Source of the DNA: Aralia elata
Lineage: Eukaryota > Streptophyta > Magnoliopsida > Apiales > Araliaceae
DNA: 64,000 nucleotides
NCBI GenBank assembly: GCA_034770075.1
Contig: CM068385.1
Location: 52,708,746 to 52,772,745 of the forward strand
Direction: 5' to 3'
The notes beneath the pieces were generated by a model. The model did no database searches and was not told the origin of the DNA. It worked only from the letters and a program-made list of their open reading frames with translations. The translations under genes were made by a program, and so were the position numbers. Shown in pieces: positions 22,901-33,261 of this stretch (its first letter is position 1; each line of letters begins with the position of its first letter).

Positions 22901-22984
22901 TCTCTAACCTGTAACTGTTCTTGTAGGAATGAGTTCATTGTTTTCGTTCTCAACCACTGTTATTCCTCCCTTTTTAGGCACACA

Positions 22985-24297
22985 TTATACGGGACTTACC
23001 CAAGCACTATCTGAAATTGGATAGATAATACCGGCGTCTAACCACTTAATAATTTCCTTCTTCATCACGTCTTTCATAATCGGATTCAATCTTCTTTGTT
23101 GCTCAATGACTGGTTTTGCTCCTTCTTCAAGCAGAATTTTATGCATGCAAAACGACGGACTGATTCCCTTGATGTCTGCTATTGTCCACCCAATTGCTGT
23201 TTTATACTCACGCAAAACCCTTAATAGTTTTTCTTCTTGAGATTCCTTCAAATGCGCAGAAACTATTACTGGTAGTGTGTCCGAGTCTCCCAAGTAAGCA
23301 TACCGTAAATGAGATGGAAGGGGTTTGAGTTCAAGCACAGGTGGCTCTTCCACTGACGATTTGGACCTCTTTTCTCCTTCGTTCGGCCGGTCAAGTACAT
23401 CAAATTGCCTGCCAAATTTTCGAGGAATAGGTAATGAGTCTAGAACCTTGACATAATCCCACTCATCTGGATCATCAAAAGTATCTATCCCAACTAGAGC
23501 AGCTTCTAATGGATCTTCAACAATAATTGCCATGGTTTGTTCATTCACGATTTCATCAAGCAGGTCTATCCGTAAGCATTCTTCGCCCTCCTTAGGGAAT
23601 TTCATCGATTTAAACACATTAAAGGTGACTTCCTGATCTTGAACTCTCATTGTCAATTCACCTTTCTGAACATCTATCAACGTTCTCCCTGTTGCTAAGA
23701 ATGGACGACCTAGAATGATGGGAATCTCCTTATCCTCTTCGTAATCCAAAACAATGAAATCAGCCGGGAGGATAAATTTATCGATTTTAACCAAAATATC
23801 TTCCACAATAGCCCTCGGATATGTCACTGATCTGTCTGCCAACTGCAAGCTGATGTTTGTCGGTTTTGGTGCCTTTAGCCCAAGCTGAGTGTAAACTGAT
23901 AACGGCATTAAATTGATACTAGCTCCTAAGTCACACAATGCCATTCCAGAGAACTGGTTACCAATTACACAAGGGATAGTGAAGCTTCCTGGATCCTTTA
24001 GTTTAGGTGGCAACTTGTTTTGCAAAATTGCGCTGCACTCCTCGGTAAGTGCCACCGTTTTGAATTCACCCAATTTCCTTTTCTTTGACAAAACATCCTT
24101 CATAAACTTTGCATAATTGGGCATCTGTTCCAGGGATTCTGCAAACGGTATATTAATGTGTAGTTTCTTGAAAACCTCCAAAAATCTGGAAAATTACTTG
24201 TCTAGCTTGGCTTTCTGCAATCTTTGAGGGAATGGTACGGGAGACACTACACTATCTGGCTTGAGTTCCTTTGACTTTACCTCCAAACCTGTATCCT
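22985..24297 (-). pseudogene. Athila-type protease and start of RT
   Basis: The main frame is 24181-22985 (398 codons). The protease active site is CDLGASINLMPLSVY near residue 83, with L where relatives have D-T/S/L-G variants, and the second motif is IPIILGRPFLATG near residue 155. After an acidic linker comes the start of RT (LEEGAKPVIEQQRRLNPIMKDVMKKEI, shown here in part). The 116 bp up to 24297 are the continuation of the gag-pol linker and carry a stop. At 24298 the hAT transposon interrupts the frame. Confidence 0.8.
24290..24297. repeat. 8-bp target-site duplication TGTATCCT (hAT), left copy
   Basis: TGTATCCT precedes the hAT terminal repeat at 24298 and recurs at 27880-27887 after the other end. 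Eight bases is the hallmark length for hAT insertions. Confidence 0.95.
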
Positions 24298-24323
24298 CAG
24301 GGACGGATCCACCCTTTGGCATA

Positions 24324-24341
24324 CCTGGGCAGCTGCCCAGG
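24324..24341. repeat. 18-bp perfect palindrome near the hAT left end
   Basis: CCTGGGCAGCTGCCCAGG, 12 bp inside the left terminal repeat. Subterminal repeats in hAT elements bind transposase. Whether this palindrome does so is unknown; only one copy is seen. Confidence 0.8.
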
Positions 24342-24443
24342 CAGCCGACGAGATTCGAACAGAGGAGCTCTGCAAATGCCCCGGCAGCGAGCGCACGAGC
24401 TGCGGCAGGCGGCGGCAGGCGGCGCTGAATCTGTGAAGAAGAC

Positions 24444-24634
24444 GATCTGAGTATTTTTTTTTTTTAAAACTTACGAGTGAAACGACGTCGTTTCACTCAG
24501 TAGGTTTTTTTAAAAAAAAATCTTACTAACTGAAACGACGTCGTTTCACTTAGTAAGATTTTTTTTTAAAAAAACCTACTGAGTGAAACGACGTCGTTTC
24601 ACTCGTAAGTTTTAAAAAAAAAAATACTCAGATC
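24444..24634. repeat. 191-bp nested palindrome with three ACGACGTCGT cores
   Basis: The block starts GATCTGAGTA and ends TACTCAGATC, and the two halves mirror each other around 24540 apart from small differences in poly-A/T length. Three smaller palindromes lie within: AGTGAAACGACGTCGTTTCA plus CT at 24476-24497, a central copy near 24530-24549, and a third at 24582-24603. It could be a miniature inverted-repeat element nested in the hAT, or a fold-back formed by inverted duplication. No protein is encoded. Confidence 0.9.
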
Positions 24635-24804
24635 CTGGATTCTTTGCTTCAGGCCTACAGCCGCCACTCGCCAGTCCTCACTTTATTTCTCTCTCAGCCG
24701 GCAGCTCCGTCCCTCCTCCGCAGCTCCGGACCTCCGGTCGTCGTTCCTCGCCGGTCGTTCACGCCGCTCCTCGTCGTCGCCGGTCACCGCCTCACCGAGT
24801 CACC

Positions 24805-25057
24805 GGTATGTGGTTTTTTTCAGTTATAAGTTATCATTTTAAATATTTAATTGAAAATTTCTTTAAATGTTTTAGGGTTTTAAAAAATTAGGGATTTTTG
24901 GTTATTGTTAAAATTGATATAAATGCAGAGGCGGTATGTGGTTTTTTCAGTTATAAAGTTATCATTTTAAATATTTAATTGAAAATTTCTTTAAATGTTT
25001 TAGGGTTTTAAAAAATTAGGGATTTTTGGTTATTGTTAAAATTGATATAAATGCAGA
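24805..25057. repeat. Tandem duplication, period 128 bp, in the hAT leader
   Basis: The block beginning GGTATGTGGTTTTTT at 24805 is repeated almost exactly from 24933 to 25057. It precedes the transposase and probably lies in its 5' untranslated or promoter region. Confidence 0.85.
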
Positions 25058-25420
25058 CTGCAGTGTTGATATAATCATATAAATCATAATATCATATAAT
25101 CATACAAATTGACTTTGTGTTTTGCCTTTTGGTTATGTAAATATGTAATGCAGTAATGGGGAATTTAGAAATTAGGTGGGGAATTTCATCCATTATCTAT
25201 TTATCTTTCCACATTTTTGTTACCCGATTTGTTTCTAAATTGCAATTCAAGAATTTTCATGAAGTAGCTTTAAAGGTTTTATTTTTAAGATTTGCATTTT
25301 TGATTAGTTAATAAATTAGTTTAAATTGATATAAATAATAAGATTGATTATTAACTAAAATTTATTTATTAATTGATAGGGATTTGTAGCCTGTAGGTTC
25401 ATAATCATTGGTTAATTCAT

Positions 25421-27796
25421 ATGGAGAAATACTTTACTAAAAGGCCAAAGGAGGGGGCGAGTTGTGAAACCAATCCGAGTAGTTCAACTAATCCGGGTAC
25501 TCCTATTAATCCGAATAGTCCAAAGAGAATTAAGTTAGATGGAATCTTGGCAAATCTTCCTGCGGACCCTGGACTTCGACCTCCAATATTAGGTTATGAT
25601 CCTAATTTTCGAGATGAAATTCGAAGAGCATATTTACAAAAGGGACCTTGTCAACCAAGAGATCACAATTTCCCACAAACCAATAAGAGACGATTTATCC
25701 CGAGGTGGTTTGATGAGTATGATTGGTTGGAGTATAGCATAGAAAAAGATGCCGCATTTTGCATTTATTGCTATTTATTTAAGGCGAAATTTTATAAGCA
25801 TGGGAGTGATGCCTTTACTAGTCAAGGTTTTAAAGATTGGAAGCATAAGGACATGAGACTACGAGAACATATTGGATTGGTTAGTAGTCCTCAACAATCA
25901 AGCAAGACAAGCTTGTGATGATCTTATGAATCAAGGGCAACATCTCCGAACAACTGTGATGAAACATTCAGACCAAACTCGTGACAAGTATCGCGCTTGC
26001 TTGAAATGCATCAATTGATTGCACTAGATTTTTATTGCGACAAGGTCTTCCTTTTCGTGGCAATGATGAATCATTGGATTCAAGCAACAAAGGAAATTAT
26101 CTTGAGCTCCCTGTGCTTTCTTGCTGATCATTGCGAGAAAATTGAGGCAGTAGTGTTGAAAAAATGCTCCCGGAAATTGCAAGTTAGTGGCTCCTTCAAT
26201 ACAAAAAGATCTTGTCAATGCATGTGCCGTTGAAACTATTAAAGTTATCACAGAGGATATGAAGAATAAATTCTTTTCTATAATGGTTGATGAATCTCGT
26301 GATATCTCCATAAAGGAGCAAATGGCAGTAGTGCTTCGTTATGTAGATAACCATGGGCAAGTAATTGAAAGGTTTATGGGAGTCCAACATGTTAGTGACA
26401 CCACTTTCGGAGGTCACTAAAAAAGGCTGTTGATCAATTATTTTCTACATTAGGCTTGAGCATGTCTATGTTACGCGGTCAAGGTTATGATGGGGCTAGC
26501 AATATGAAAGGCGAGTTCAATGGTCTTAAGAGCATTATTTTGAGAGAACATCCTTGTGCATTTTATGTTCATTGTTTTGCACATCAACTTCAATTAGCAC
26601 TTGTGGCCGTGGCAAAGGGAAATCTTGAGATTGTCACTTTTTTCTTATCGGTTAATATGGTGGTCAATATTGTTGGAGCATCGTGTAAGCGTCGAGATGC
26701 ACTTAGAGATCAATTACAAAAGGAACTTTCGGATGCTCTTGAAAATGATTGTATTGTAACGGGGAAAGGCTTAAATCAAGAAACTAGTCTTAAGCGACCC
26801 GGTGATACACGTTGGGGATCACATTATGGTACTTTGCTTAGTATCATTTCAATGTTCAAATCCGTGGTGAAAGTTCTTGAGTTGATTGTTGATGATGGTT
26901 ACATTGATAATTTGGGTGAAGCAAATAAGTCATTGGAAGATATCCAAACTTTTGAGTTTGTCTTCCCTCTATTTTTGATGAGATCTATTTTGGGAGTCAC
27001 AAATTGTTTGTCACAAGCATTACAAAGGAAAGATCAAGATCTTGTCAATGCAATGCATTTAGTCCAAACTTGTAAGGAAGAACTACAACACATCAGGGAT
27101 AATGGATTTGATGATTTGCTTGATCAAGTTTCTCTTTTTTGTGGGGAACATGATATTATGGTTCCTTTAATGGATGCGTCATTTGTACCTCGAGGGAGAT
27201 CAAGACGTAGAGCTCACGTCGTAACAAACCTCCATCATTATCGGGTGAACTATTTTATGGCCGTGATTGATAAAGTACTTCAAGAGTTGAATCATCGCTT
27301 CAATGAGGTAAATACTGAGTTACTTATTTGTATGGCATGTTTAAGCCCAAATGATTCATTTCAAGCTTTTGACAAACAAAAGCTTGTTAAGTTTGCCAAA
27401 TTTTATCCTCAAGACTTCTCTACGAGAGACATTTTGGAACTTGAAGATCAACTTGCGGTTTATGTTCGAGACATGCATAGGAGTGGTGAGTTCTCTCAAT
27501 TACAAGGAATTGGTAGTCTTGCAAAAAAATTGGTGGAGACGGGGAAACATAGAGCATATAATCATGTTTATAAGCTTGTTACATTAGCTTTAGTATTACC
27601 GGTGGCAACTGCTTCAGTGGAGAGAGCCTTTTCTGCTATGAAGATCATCAAAAGTCCACTTCGAAATAGAATGGGAGATCAATGGTTGAGCGATAGCTTG
27701 ATTGTTTATATTGAAAAAGATGTTTTTGCTTGTGTTAAAAATGAAACCATAGTGCAACGTTTTCACGAAATGAAAACTCGCCGTGGTCAATTGTAG
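25421..27796 (+). pseudogene. hAT transposase, zinc-finger/DUF4371/hAT-dimerisation type, frameshifted
   Basis: Three frame-shifted blocks. 25421-25918 (MEKYFTKRPKEG...) contains the N-terminal TTF-type zinc-finger region with FCIYCYLFKAKF. 25997-26420 carries DUF4371-like sequence (KNKFFSIMVDESRDISIKEQ, then MAVVLRYVDNHGQVIERFMG). 26456-27796 (446 codons) continues with RGQGYDGASNMKGEFNGLK, HCFAHQLQLALVAVAK and the C-terminal hAT dimerisation motif (LALVLPVATASVERAFSAMK). At least two frame changes (25919-26190 and about 26420) prevent one protein, so this copy is probably non-autonomous. An intron could explain one of the breaks, but no convincing splice pair was identified. Confidence 0.85.
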
Positions 27797-27879
27797 TTTG
27801 TATGTTTTTCTTTTTATGAATGATACTAGTATCGTTAAAGTTTTGCCCCGGCTAAAAAAAAATCCTGGATCCGTCCCTG

Positions 27880-27887
27880 TGTATCCT
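27880..27887. repeat. 8-bp target-site duplication TGTATCCT (hAT), right copy
   Basis: Identical to 24290-24297, directly after the right terminal repeat. Confidence 0.95.
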
Positions 27888-29415
27888 TCACCTTTTCTGA
27901 TTCATTCACCTTACTTTTCACCGGGGCTTCCTCATCCTCTTTCTCCACAACTGTTTTTGGTTTAGAATTTCCTTTAACTGCATCGGGCAGCTCTTTACCA
28001 CTCCTTAAGGTGACAGCCTTGCACTGTTCCTTTCCTTCCGTTCTTGGGTTAACCTCTGTATCGCTTGGAAGTGCTCCTTGTGGTCGAGTATTCAAGACGT
28101 GAGCCAACTGTCCCAGCTGATTTTCCAAGTTCCTAATTGACACTGTCTGGCTCTTCACGTTCAAATCTACCTGAGTTAGCAACTTATCTTGATCATTCAT
28201 TCTTTTCTCAGATGTTGTGATAAACCTTGCCAACGATTCTTCTAAATTCGGCTTTCTTTCCGCATGTTGTGGAGCTTGGTTCTGAAAACCTGGGGGATTC
28301 TGAGTTCTAGGAGCTGGATTTTGAACCTGAGTGTTATTGCTCCATGAGAAACCCAGATGATTCTTCCACCCCGGATTATATGCATTCTGGTATGGTTGTT
28401 GCTGTCTGTTATAACTCCCCACGAACTGTACCAATTCCGGATTAATGGCACAATACTCCATCGGATGTGCACCTGCACAAAGCTCACACACATAAGCTAC
28501 TTGCTGGACTTTCGATTCTGCCAAAGCTTCAATCTGCTTAGACATGGCTGCCATCTGAGCTGTTAGTGTCGTGACCGCATCTACTTCCAAAACTCCAGCT
28601 ACCTTTTGTTGATTCAGTCTAAAAGTCGGCCATTGATAATTATTTGCAGCCATAGTCTCTAACAAAGTGTAAGCTTCATCAAACTTTTTATCCATAAGTG
28701 CTCCTCCTGCAGCTACATCAATGCATGTTCGAGTGTCATTATTCAGTCCATTGTAGAATGTCTGAACTTGTAGCCACTTGGGTAGCCCATGATGTGGACA
28801 TTTTCTCAATAACTCCTTGAACCTTTCCCAAGCCTCGTATAGTGACTCTCCATACTGTTGCCAAAATATAAAAATCTCGTTTCTCAACTTAGCCGACTTA
28901 GCTGGCGGGAAAAATATCGCTAGGAATTTCTGAGCTAGATCATCCCACGTTGTGATGGACCCTGGCGGAAGTGAGTGCAACCAACTCTTTGCTTTATCTC
29001 TCAGTGTGAACGGAAATAGACGTAATCTCACTGCATCATCTGTCACATTGGGATATTTGAAGGTATCACAAATCTCCAGGAAACTAACCAAGTGTTCATT
29101 TGGATCATCGTTGGCTAAACCCCCAAACTGTACCGCATTCTGAAGCATATGAATTGTTCCCGGTTTGATTTCGAAGGAATTAGCGGTGATGACTGGTCTC
29201 GTGATGCTCGATTTGATCTCGTCTATCTTAGGTATAGCATATTCCCTCAATGATTTTTGTTCTTCGTTAGCCATTTTCTCTTTCTCAAGTGTCTCATGAC
29301 AGAATTTTCTCAACTGACGAAGCTTGTTCTCGAGATTATCCTCACACTGCACGAGTTCCGGTTGTTTTGATCGCGTTTGCATAAACGAATCAAAAGACAC
29401 CTGAACAAGAAACAA
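27888..29415 (-). pseudogene. Athila-type gag, truncated by the hAT insertion
   Basis: About 509 codons of continuous frame from ATG 29415. Order: an N-terminal K/E-rich segment, the retrotransposon gag domain (ANDDPNEHLVSFLEICDTFK, then LRLFPFTLRDKAKSWLHSLP), the segment YGESLYEAWERFKELLRKCP, a single zinc-knuckle-like CELCAGAHPMEYC near residue 310, and a Q/N/P-rich region. The frame runs into the hAT end and stops at 27835, so its last residues (DFFLAGAKL) derive from the transposon. Gag would form the particle. Confidence 0.85.
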
Positions 29416-29488
29416 AAGAAAAATAAGTTTGCTTAACTAGAACAGACTTAACTAAACTGATATTGAAAATTATAAACACAAATAATTT

Positions 29489-29504
29489 CCCAGCAATGGC
29501 GCCA
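29489..29504 (-). promoter_or_regulatory. Athila-type primer-binding site
   Basis: On the minus strand TGGCGCCATTGCTGGG lies six bases after the 5' LTR end. It is close to the aspartate-tRNA-type primer site used by Athila and related elements, with small differences. Confidence 0.75.
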
Positions 29505-29510
29505 AAAACT

Positions 29511-30810
29511 TGTTGCCCGATTTCACAATCGACAATTACGTGCAAGTATACACGATCAACAAGTAATAAAGTGATAAGAGAGAGTATCGAACCCACAGGA
29601 ATTACTATGTTATTAATCTCCAATTGTCAATCTAAATTATGCCTATTCTATTAAACAATCACAAATTGGGGTTTTTGATTAATAATAATTAAATAAATAC
29701 TAACACTAACAATTAATTCAAAGGTTGAAATTCAGATTTAAGATGATTAAGACTACAATATCCCCAATTATTTATCATAAACCAATCTATCTATATCTTC
29801 TAATTATTCACTTCAATGGAGTTATTAACAGAAATTTAATTGCATTTATAAGCCCTTTTCCAAGTGATCAAATAAATCTATCTATTCCAATTACTCTACG
29901 ATATTCCTATGCAAAGTTAAAGGATTAAATTCATTAAGTTTCAATTTCCAATTGTTACATGCAGCAAAGAGATATCCTTATTCACTTCACAAATCTAATT
30001 ATTCAACACATGCAAATAATTAAGAATACACGCTATCTTATCCAGTTCTAACCCTAGATTTCATCTCCCGAATTCATCTAAGATAACCCGCTAATTGTCG
30101 GCCAAACAATTAATCAACAAGCATAAAATAAGATAGACAACTCCCATCAAATTGAACAATTGACATCAAATAGATAATCAACTCATAATTATAACTGGTT
30201 CCATTGTAGCCTTAACTAAGAATTTAGTTCATACTAGCAATTAAAACTAGAATACCAAAATAAGTCATCATAATTAATTACAAATCAGAGGATAAAGATT
30301 AAAAGAAAACTCAGTATAATCTCTAGCTCTCCGATCTGAACTTCTCACGATGCTTGACTTGTCATCCAATCTCCTTGTTTAGCTCTGAACGTTCAATCTC
30401 TGAATAAGTCCGTGTATGTTTTAATCCAAGTCTTGATCTTCTATTTATAGTCTCCTTAAGTCCCTCAATCAGATTAATAACAAGAGTCCTTGATCACTTC
30501 AACCTTCCCAAAATAACTGAATGCCAGTAACTTAAAAATTTCCATCAGGCGCTTTCTCGCCCCGGCGAGAAGTTACTACACAAAATCCTCGCCCCGACCA
30601 GCTTCCGCCCCGGCGAGAAATATAACGCACGAGTTCTCGCCCCGACGAGAATGCCCTGCACCCAGCCAATTTTCTTCTTTTCAATCCACAGCCAGCCATG
30701 ACCTACAAAAGCAACATGAAAGCAAATAAAAGATACCAAAAACACTTAAAAACAAGTAAAGAACTAAGCCATAGACATATCAAACTCGTAGGTTAAAAAC
30801 CTACTCATCA
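29511..30810 (-). repeat. Athila-type 5' LTR
   Basis: 1300 bp. On the plus strand it runs TGTTGCCCGATTTC to CCTACTCATCA. Hairpins TTCTCGCC-CC-GGCGAGAA at 30554-30571 and near 30634-30651 match those in the other LTR, with a few point changes. Confidence 0.9.
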
Positions 30811-30815
30811 TACAC
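30811..30815. repeat. Target-site duplication TACAC, right copy (Athila-type element)
   Basis: Follows the LTR end and restores the copia A reading context. Confidence 0.9.
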
Positions 30816-33261
30816 ACAGACGTGTGTGGACCTATGACAACGAATGCACGAGGAGGGTATTCTTATTTTATTACTTTCCCTGATGATCATTCTAAATTTG
30901 GATATGTGTATTTAATGAAATACAAATCTGAATCGTTTGAAAAGTTCAAAGAATTCAAAAGTGAAGTAGAGACGCAAACTGGTAAGAGTATTAAGATTTT
31001 TCGATCGGATCGAGGAGGGGAATACTTAACCAATTAGTTTCTCAATTGTCTCAAAGAAAATGGTATAATCTCACAATGGACTCCACCAGGGACGCCACAG
31101 ATGAATGGTGTATCTGAAAGGAGAAATTGAACATTGTTGGACATGGTTCGTTCCATTATGAGTTTTACCGACCTTCCAGTATCCTTCTGGGATTATGCCC
31201 TAGAATCGGCTGCATAATTACTTAACAAAGTACCTACCAAATCCGTCCCAAAGACCCCATATGAGATATGGACAGGGAGGAAACCAAATCTTAAGCATGT
31301 TAAGACTTGGGGTTGTCCAGCTTATGTCAAAAGGTTTGAGCATGATAAGTTGAAGACTAGATCCGACAAATGTAGATTCGTGGGATACCCTAAAGAAACA
31401 TCAGGGTATTATTTCTATCATCCTACTGATCAAAAGGTGTTTGTTGCGAAACACGCTGCCTTCTTGGAAAAGGAGTTTATCCTTGAAGGGGTCAGTGGGA
31501 GTAAGATATATCTTGAAGAAGTTCAAGAACCATAAAATACTATGGATCAAAGTCAGGTACCTGACCAAGTAGAAGAACCTACTGTACCACTACCTATTCG
31601 TAAATCTGGAAGAGTACCGAAGATACCTGATAGGTATGGATTCATCATAGAGGATGATGATGAGGTACGCATCATATATGATGATGATCCATTGACTTAC
31701 GAAGAGGCTATGAGTAGTAAAGACTCATAGAAATGGCTAGAAGCCATAAAATCCGAGATGGACTCCATGTATGAAAACCAAGTATGGACTTTAGTTTCAC
31801 CACCTGAGGGCATTAAGCCTATTGGGTGTAAATGGGTCTTTAAGAGAAAGACTAGAGCAGATGGCAAAGTAGAGACCTATAAGGCCCGACTGGTTGCAAA
31901 AAGTTTCAAACAAAGACAAGGAGTTGACTATGATGAAACCTTCTAACCAGTAGCTATGCTCAAGTCCATTCGGATTTTGCTTGCAATTGCAGCTTATTAT
32001 GACTACGAAATCTGACAAATGGACGTGAAAATGGCTTTCCTCAATGGAGAGCTTGAGGAGAATGTATATATGATACAGCCAGAGGGTTTTGTTTTAACGG
32101 TTGGAACAAACCAAGTCTGTAAGCTACAACGATCCATTTATGGATTGAAGCAAGCTTCTCGAAGATGGAACATCCGTTTTGATGAGATAATCAAAAAGTT
32201 TGATTTTATCAAAAATGAGGATGAACCTTGTGTGTACAAGAAGGTTAGTGGGAGCGTTGTTTCATTCCTTGTATTATATGTTGATGACATATTACTTATA
32301 GGGAATGATGTTCCTATATTACAGTCGATCAAAATTTGGTTATCTAAACACTTCTCCATGAAGGACTTGTGTGAGGCATCCTATATTTTGGGGATAAAGA
32401 TCTATAGAGATAGATCTAAAAGGCTGTTGGGCTTGCCCCAAGAAAAGTACATTGACTCGATGCTAAAGAAGTTTAGCATGGAAGATTCCAAGAGAGGTCT
32501 CATGCTGATGAGCCATGGAATACATCTCTCCAAGAAACAGGCCCCAAAGACACCTTAGGAGAGAGACCATATGAGTAAGATTCCTTATACTTTCGCAATA
32601 GGATCTATCATGTGCGGTATGATATGTACTAGACCAGATGTCGCTCATGCACTTAGTGTAACGAGCAGATATCAGTCGAATCCAGGAGAAGAGCATTGGA
32701 AGGCAATGAAAAATATCCTAAAGTACTTGAGAAGAACTAAGGATGTATTTCTTATCTACGGTGGGTCTGAATTGAAACTAGAGGGCTACACAGACTCAAG
32801 TTTTCAAACGGACCAAGATGACAGTAAATCCATTTCAGGGTATATGTTTACCTTAAACGGTGGCGCAGTGAGTTGGAAACAGTTGTTGATTCGGTGACAG
32901 AGGCAGAGTACATAGCTGCAAGTGAAGTTGCAAAGGAAGCTGTTTGGATGAAGAAGTTTGTAACTGAACTTGGAGTGGTTCCTAGCATTAGAGGATCTGT
33001 ACCTTTATTCTGTGACAACAACGGAGCTGTTGCGCAGGCTAAGGAACCCAGGTCTCATCAGAAATCCAAACACGTATTGCGGCGGTTTCATTTGATTAGA
33101 GAGATCATTGAAAGAGGAGATGTCACCCTGGAGCGTGTGGACTCTCAAGACAACATTGCAGATCCATTTACTAAAGCTTTAACTCAACAGCAGTTTGATC
33201 GTCACTTAGAGAAGATGGGTATAAGATAACAAGGCGATTGGCTTTAGTGCAAGTGAGAGAT
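30816..33261 (+). pseudogene. Copia A pol, 3' part (integrase, RT, RNase H), many stops
   Basis: Continues the copia A polyprotein after the Athila insertion. Integrase core: CGPMTTNARGGYSYFITFPD, IFRSDRGGEYL. Integrase C-terminus and linker with IEDDDEVRII. RT: WVFKRKTRADGKVETYKARL, QMDVKMAFLNGELEENVYM without its leading W, VLYVDDILLIGND. RNase H: ICTRPDVAHALSVTSRYQS and VTEAEYIAASEVAKEAVWMK. About ten premature stops (for example near 31036, 31221, 31533, 31728, 31944 and 32556) and an 11-bp deletion near 32876 relative to copia B. More decayed than its own 5' half. Confidence 0.85.

Larger units (their letters stand above)
24298..27879 (+). mobile_element. hAT DNA transposon, 3582 bp
   Basis: Terminal inverted repeats of 14 bp match perfectly: CAGGGACGGATCCA at 24298-24311 and its reverse complement at 27866-27879. 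Perfect 8-bp duplications flank it. Inside are an 18-bp palindrome, a 191-bp nested palindrome, a 128-bp tandem duplication and a broken transposase of the zinc-finger/DUF4371/hAT-dimerisation type. It inserted into the Athila-type element between gag and protease, so it is younger than that element. Confidence 0.95.
15764..30810 (-). mobile_element. Athila-type Ty3/gypsy retrotransposon with nested hAT
   Basis: 15,047 bp including a 3.6 kb hAT. Read on the minus strand: 5' LTR (30810-29511), primer-binding site, gag (29415-27888), hAT insertion, protease, RT, RNase H and integrase (24297-20426), an extra ORF (19476-18271), polypurine tract (about 17080-17064) and 3' LTR (17063-15764). The 5-bp duplication TACAC brackets it. 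The LTRs are each 1300 bp and close to identical (roughly 2% different by eye). Lineage is judged from the gag sequence, the FMDDFSVFG RT motif, the aspartate-tRNA-type primer site and the extra ORF after integrase. Confidence 0.9.
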
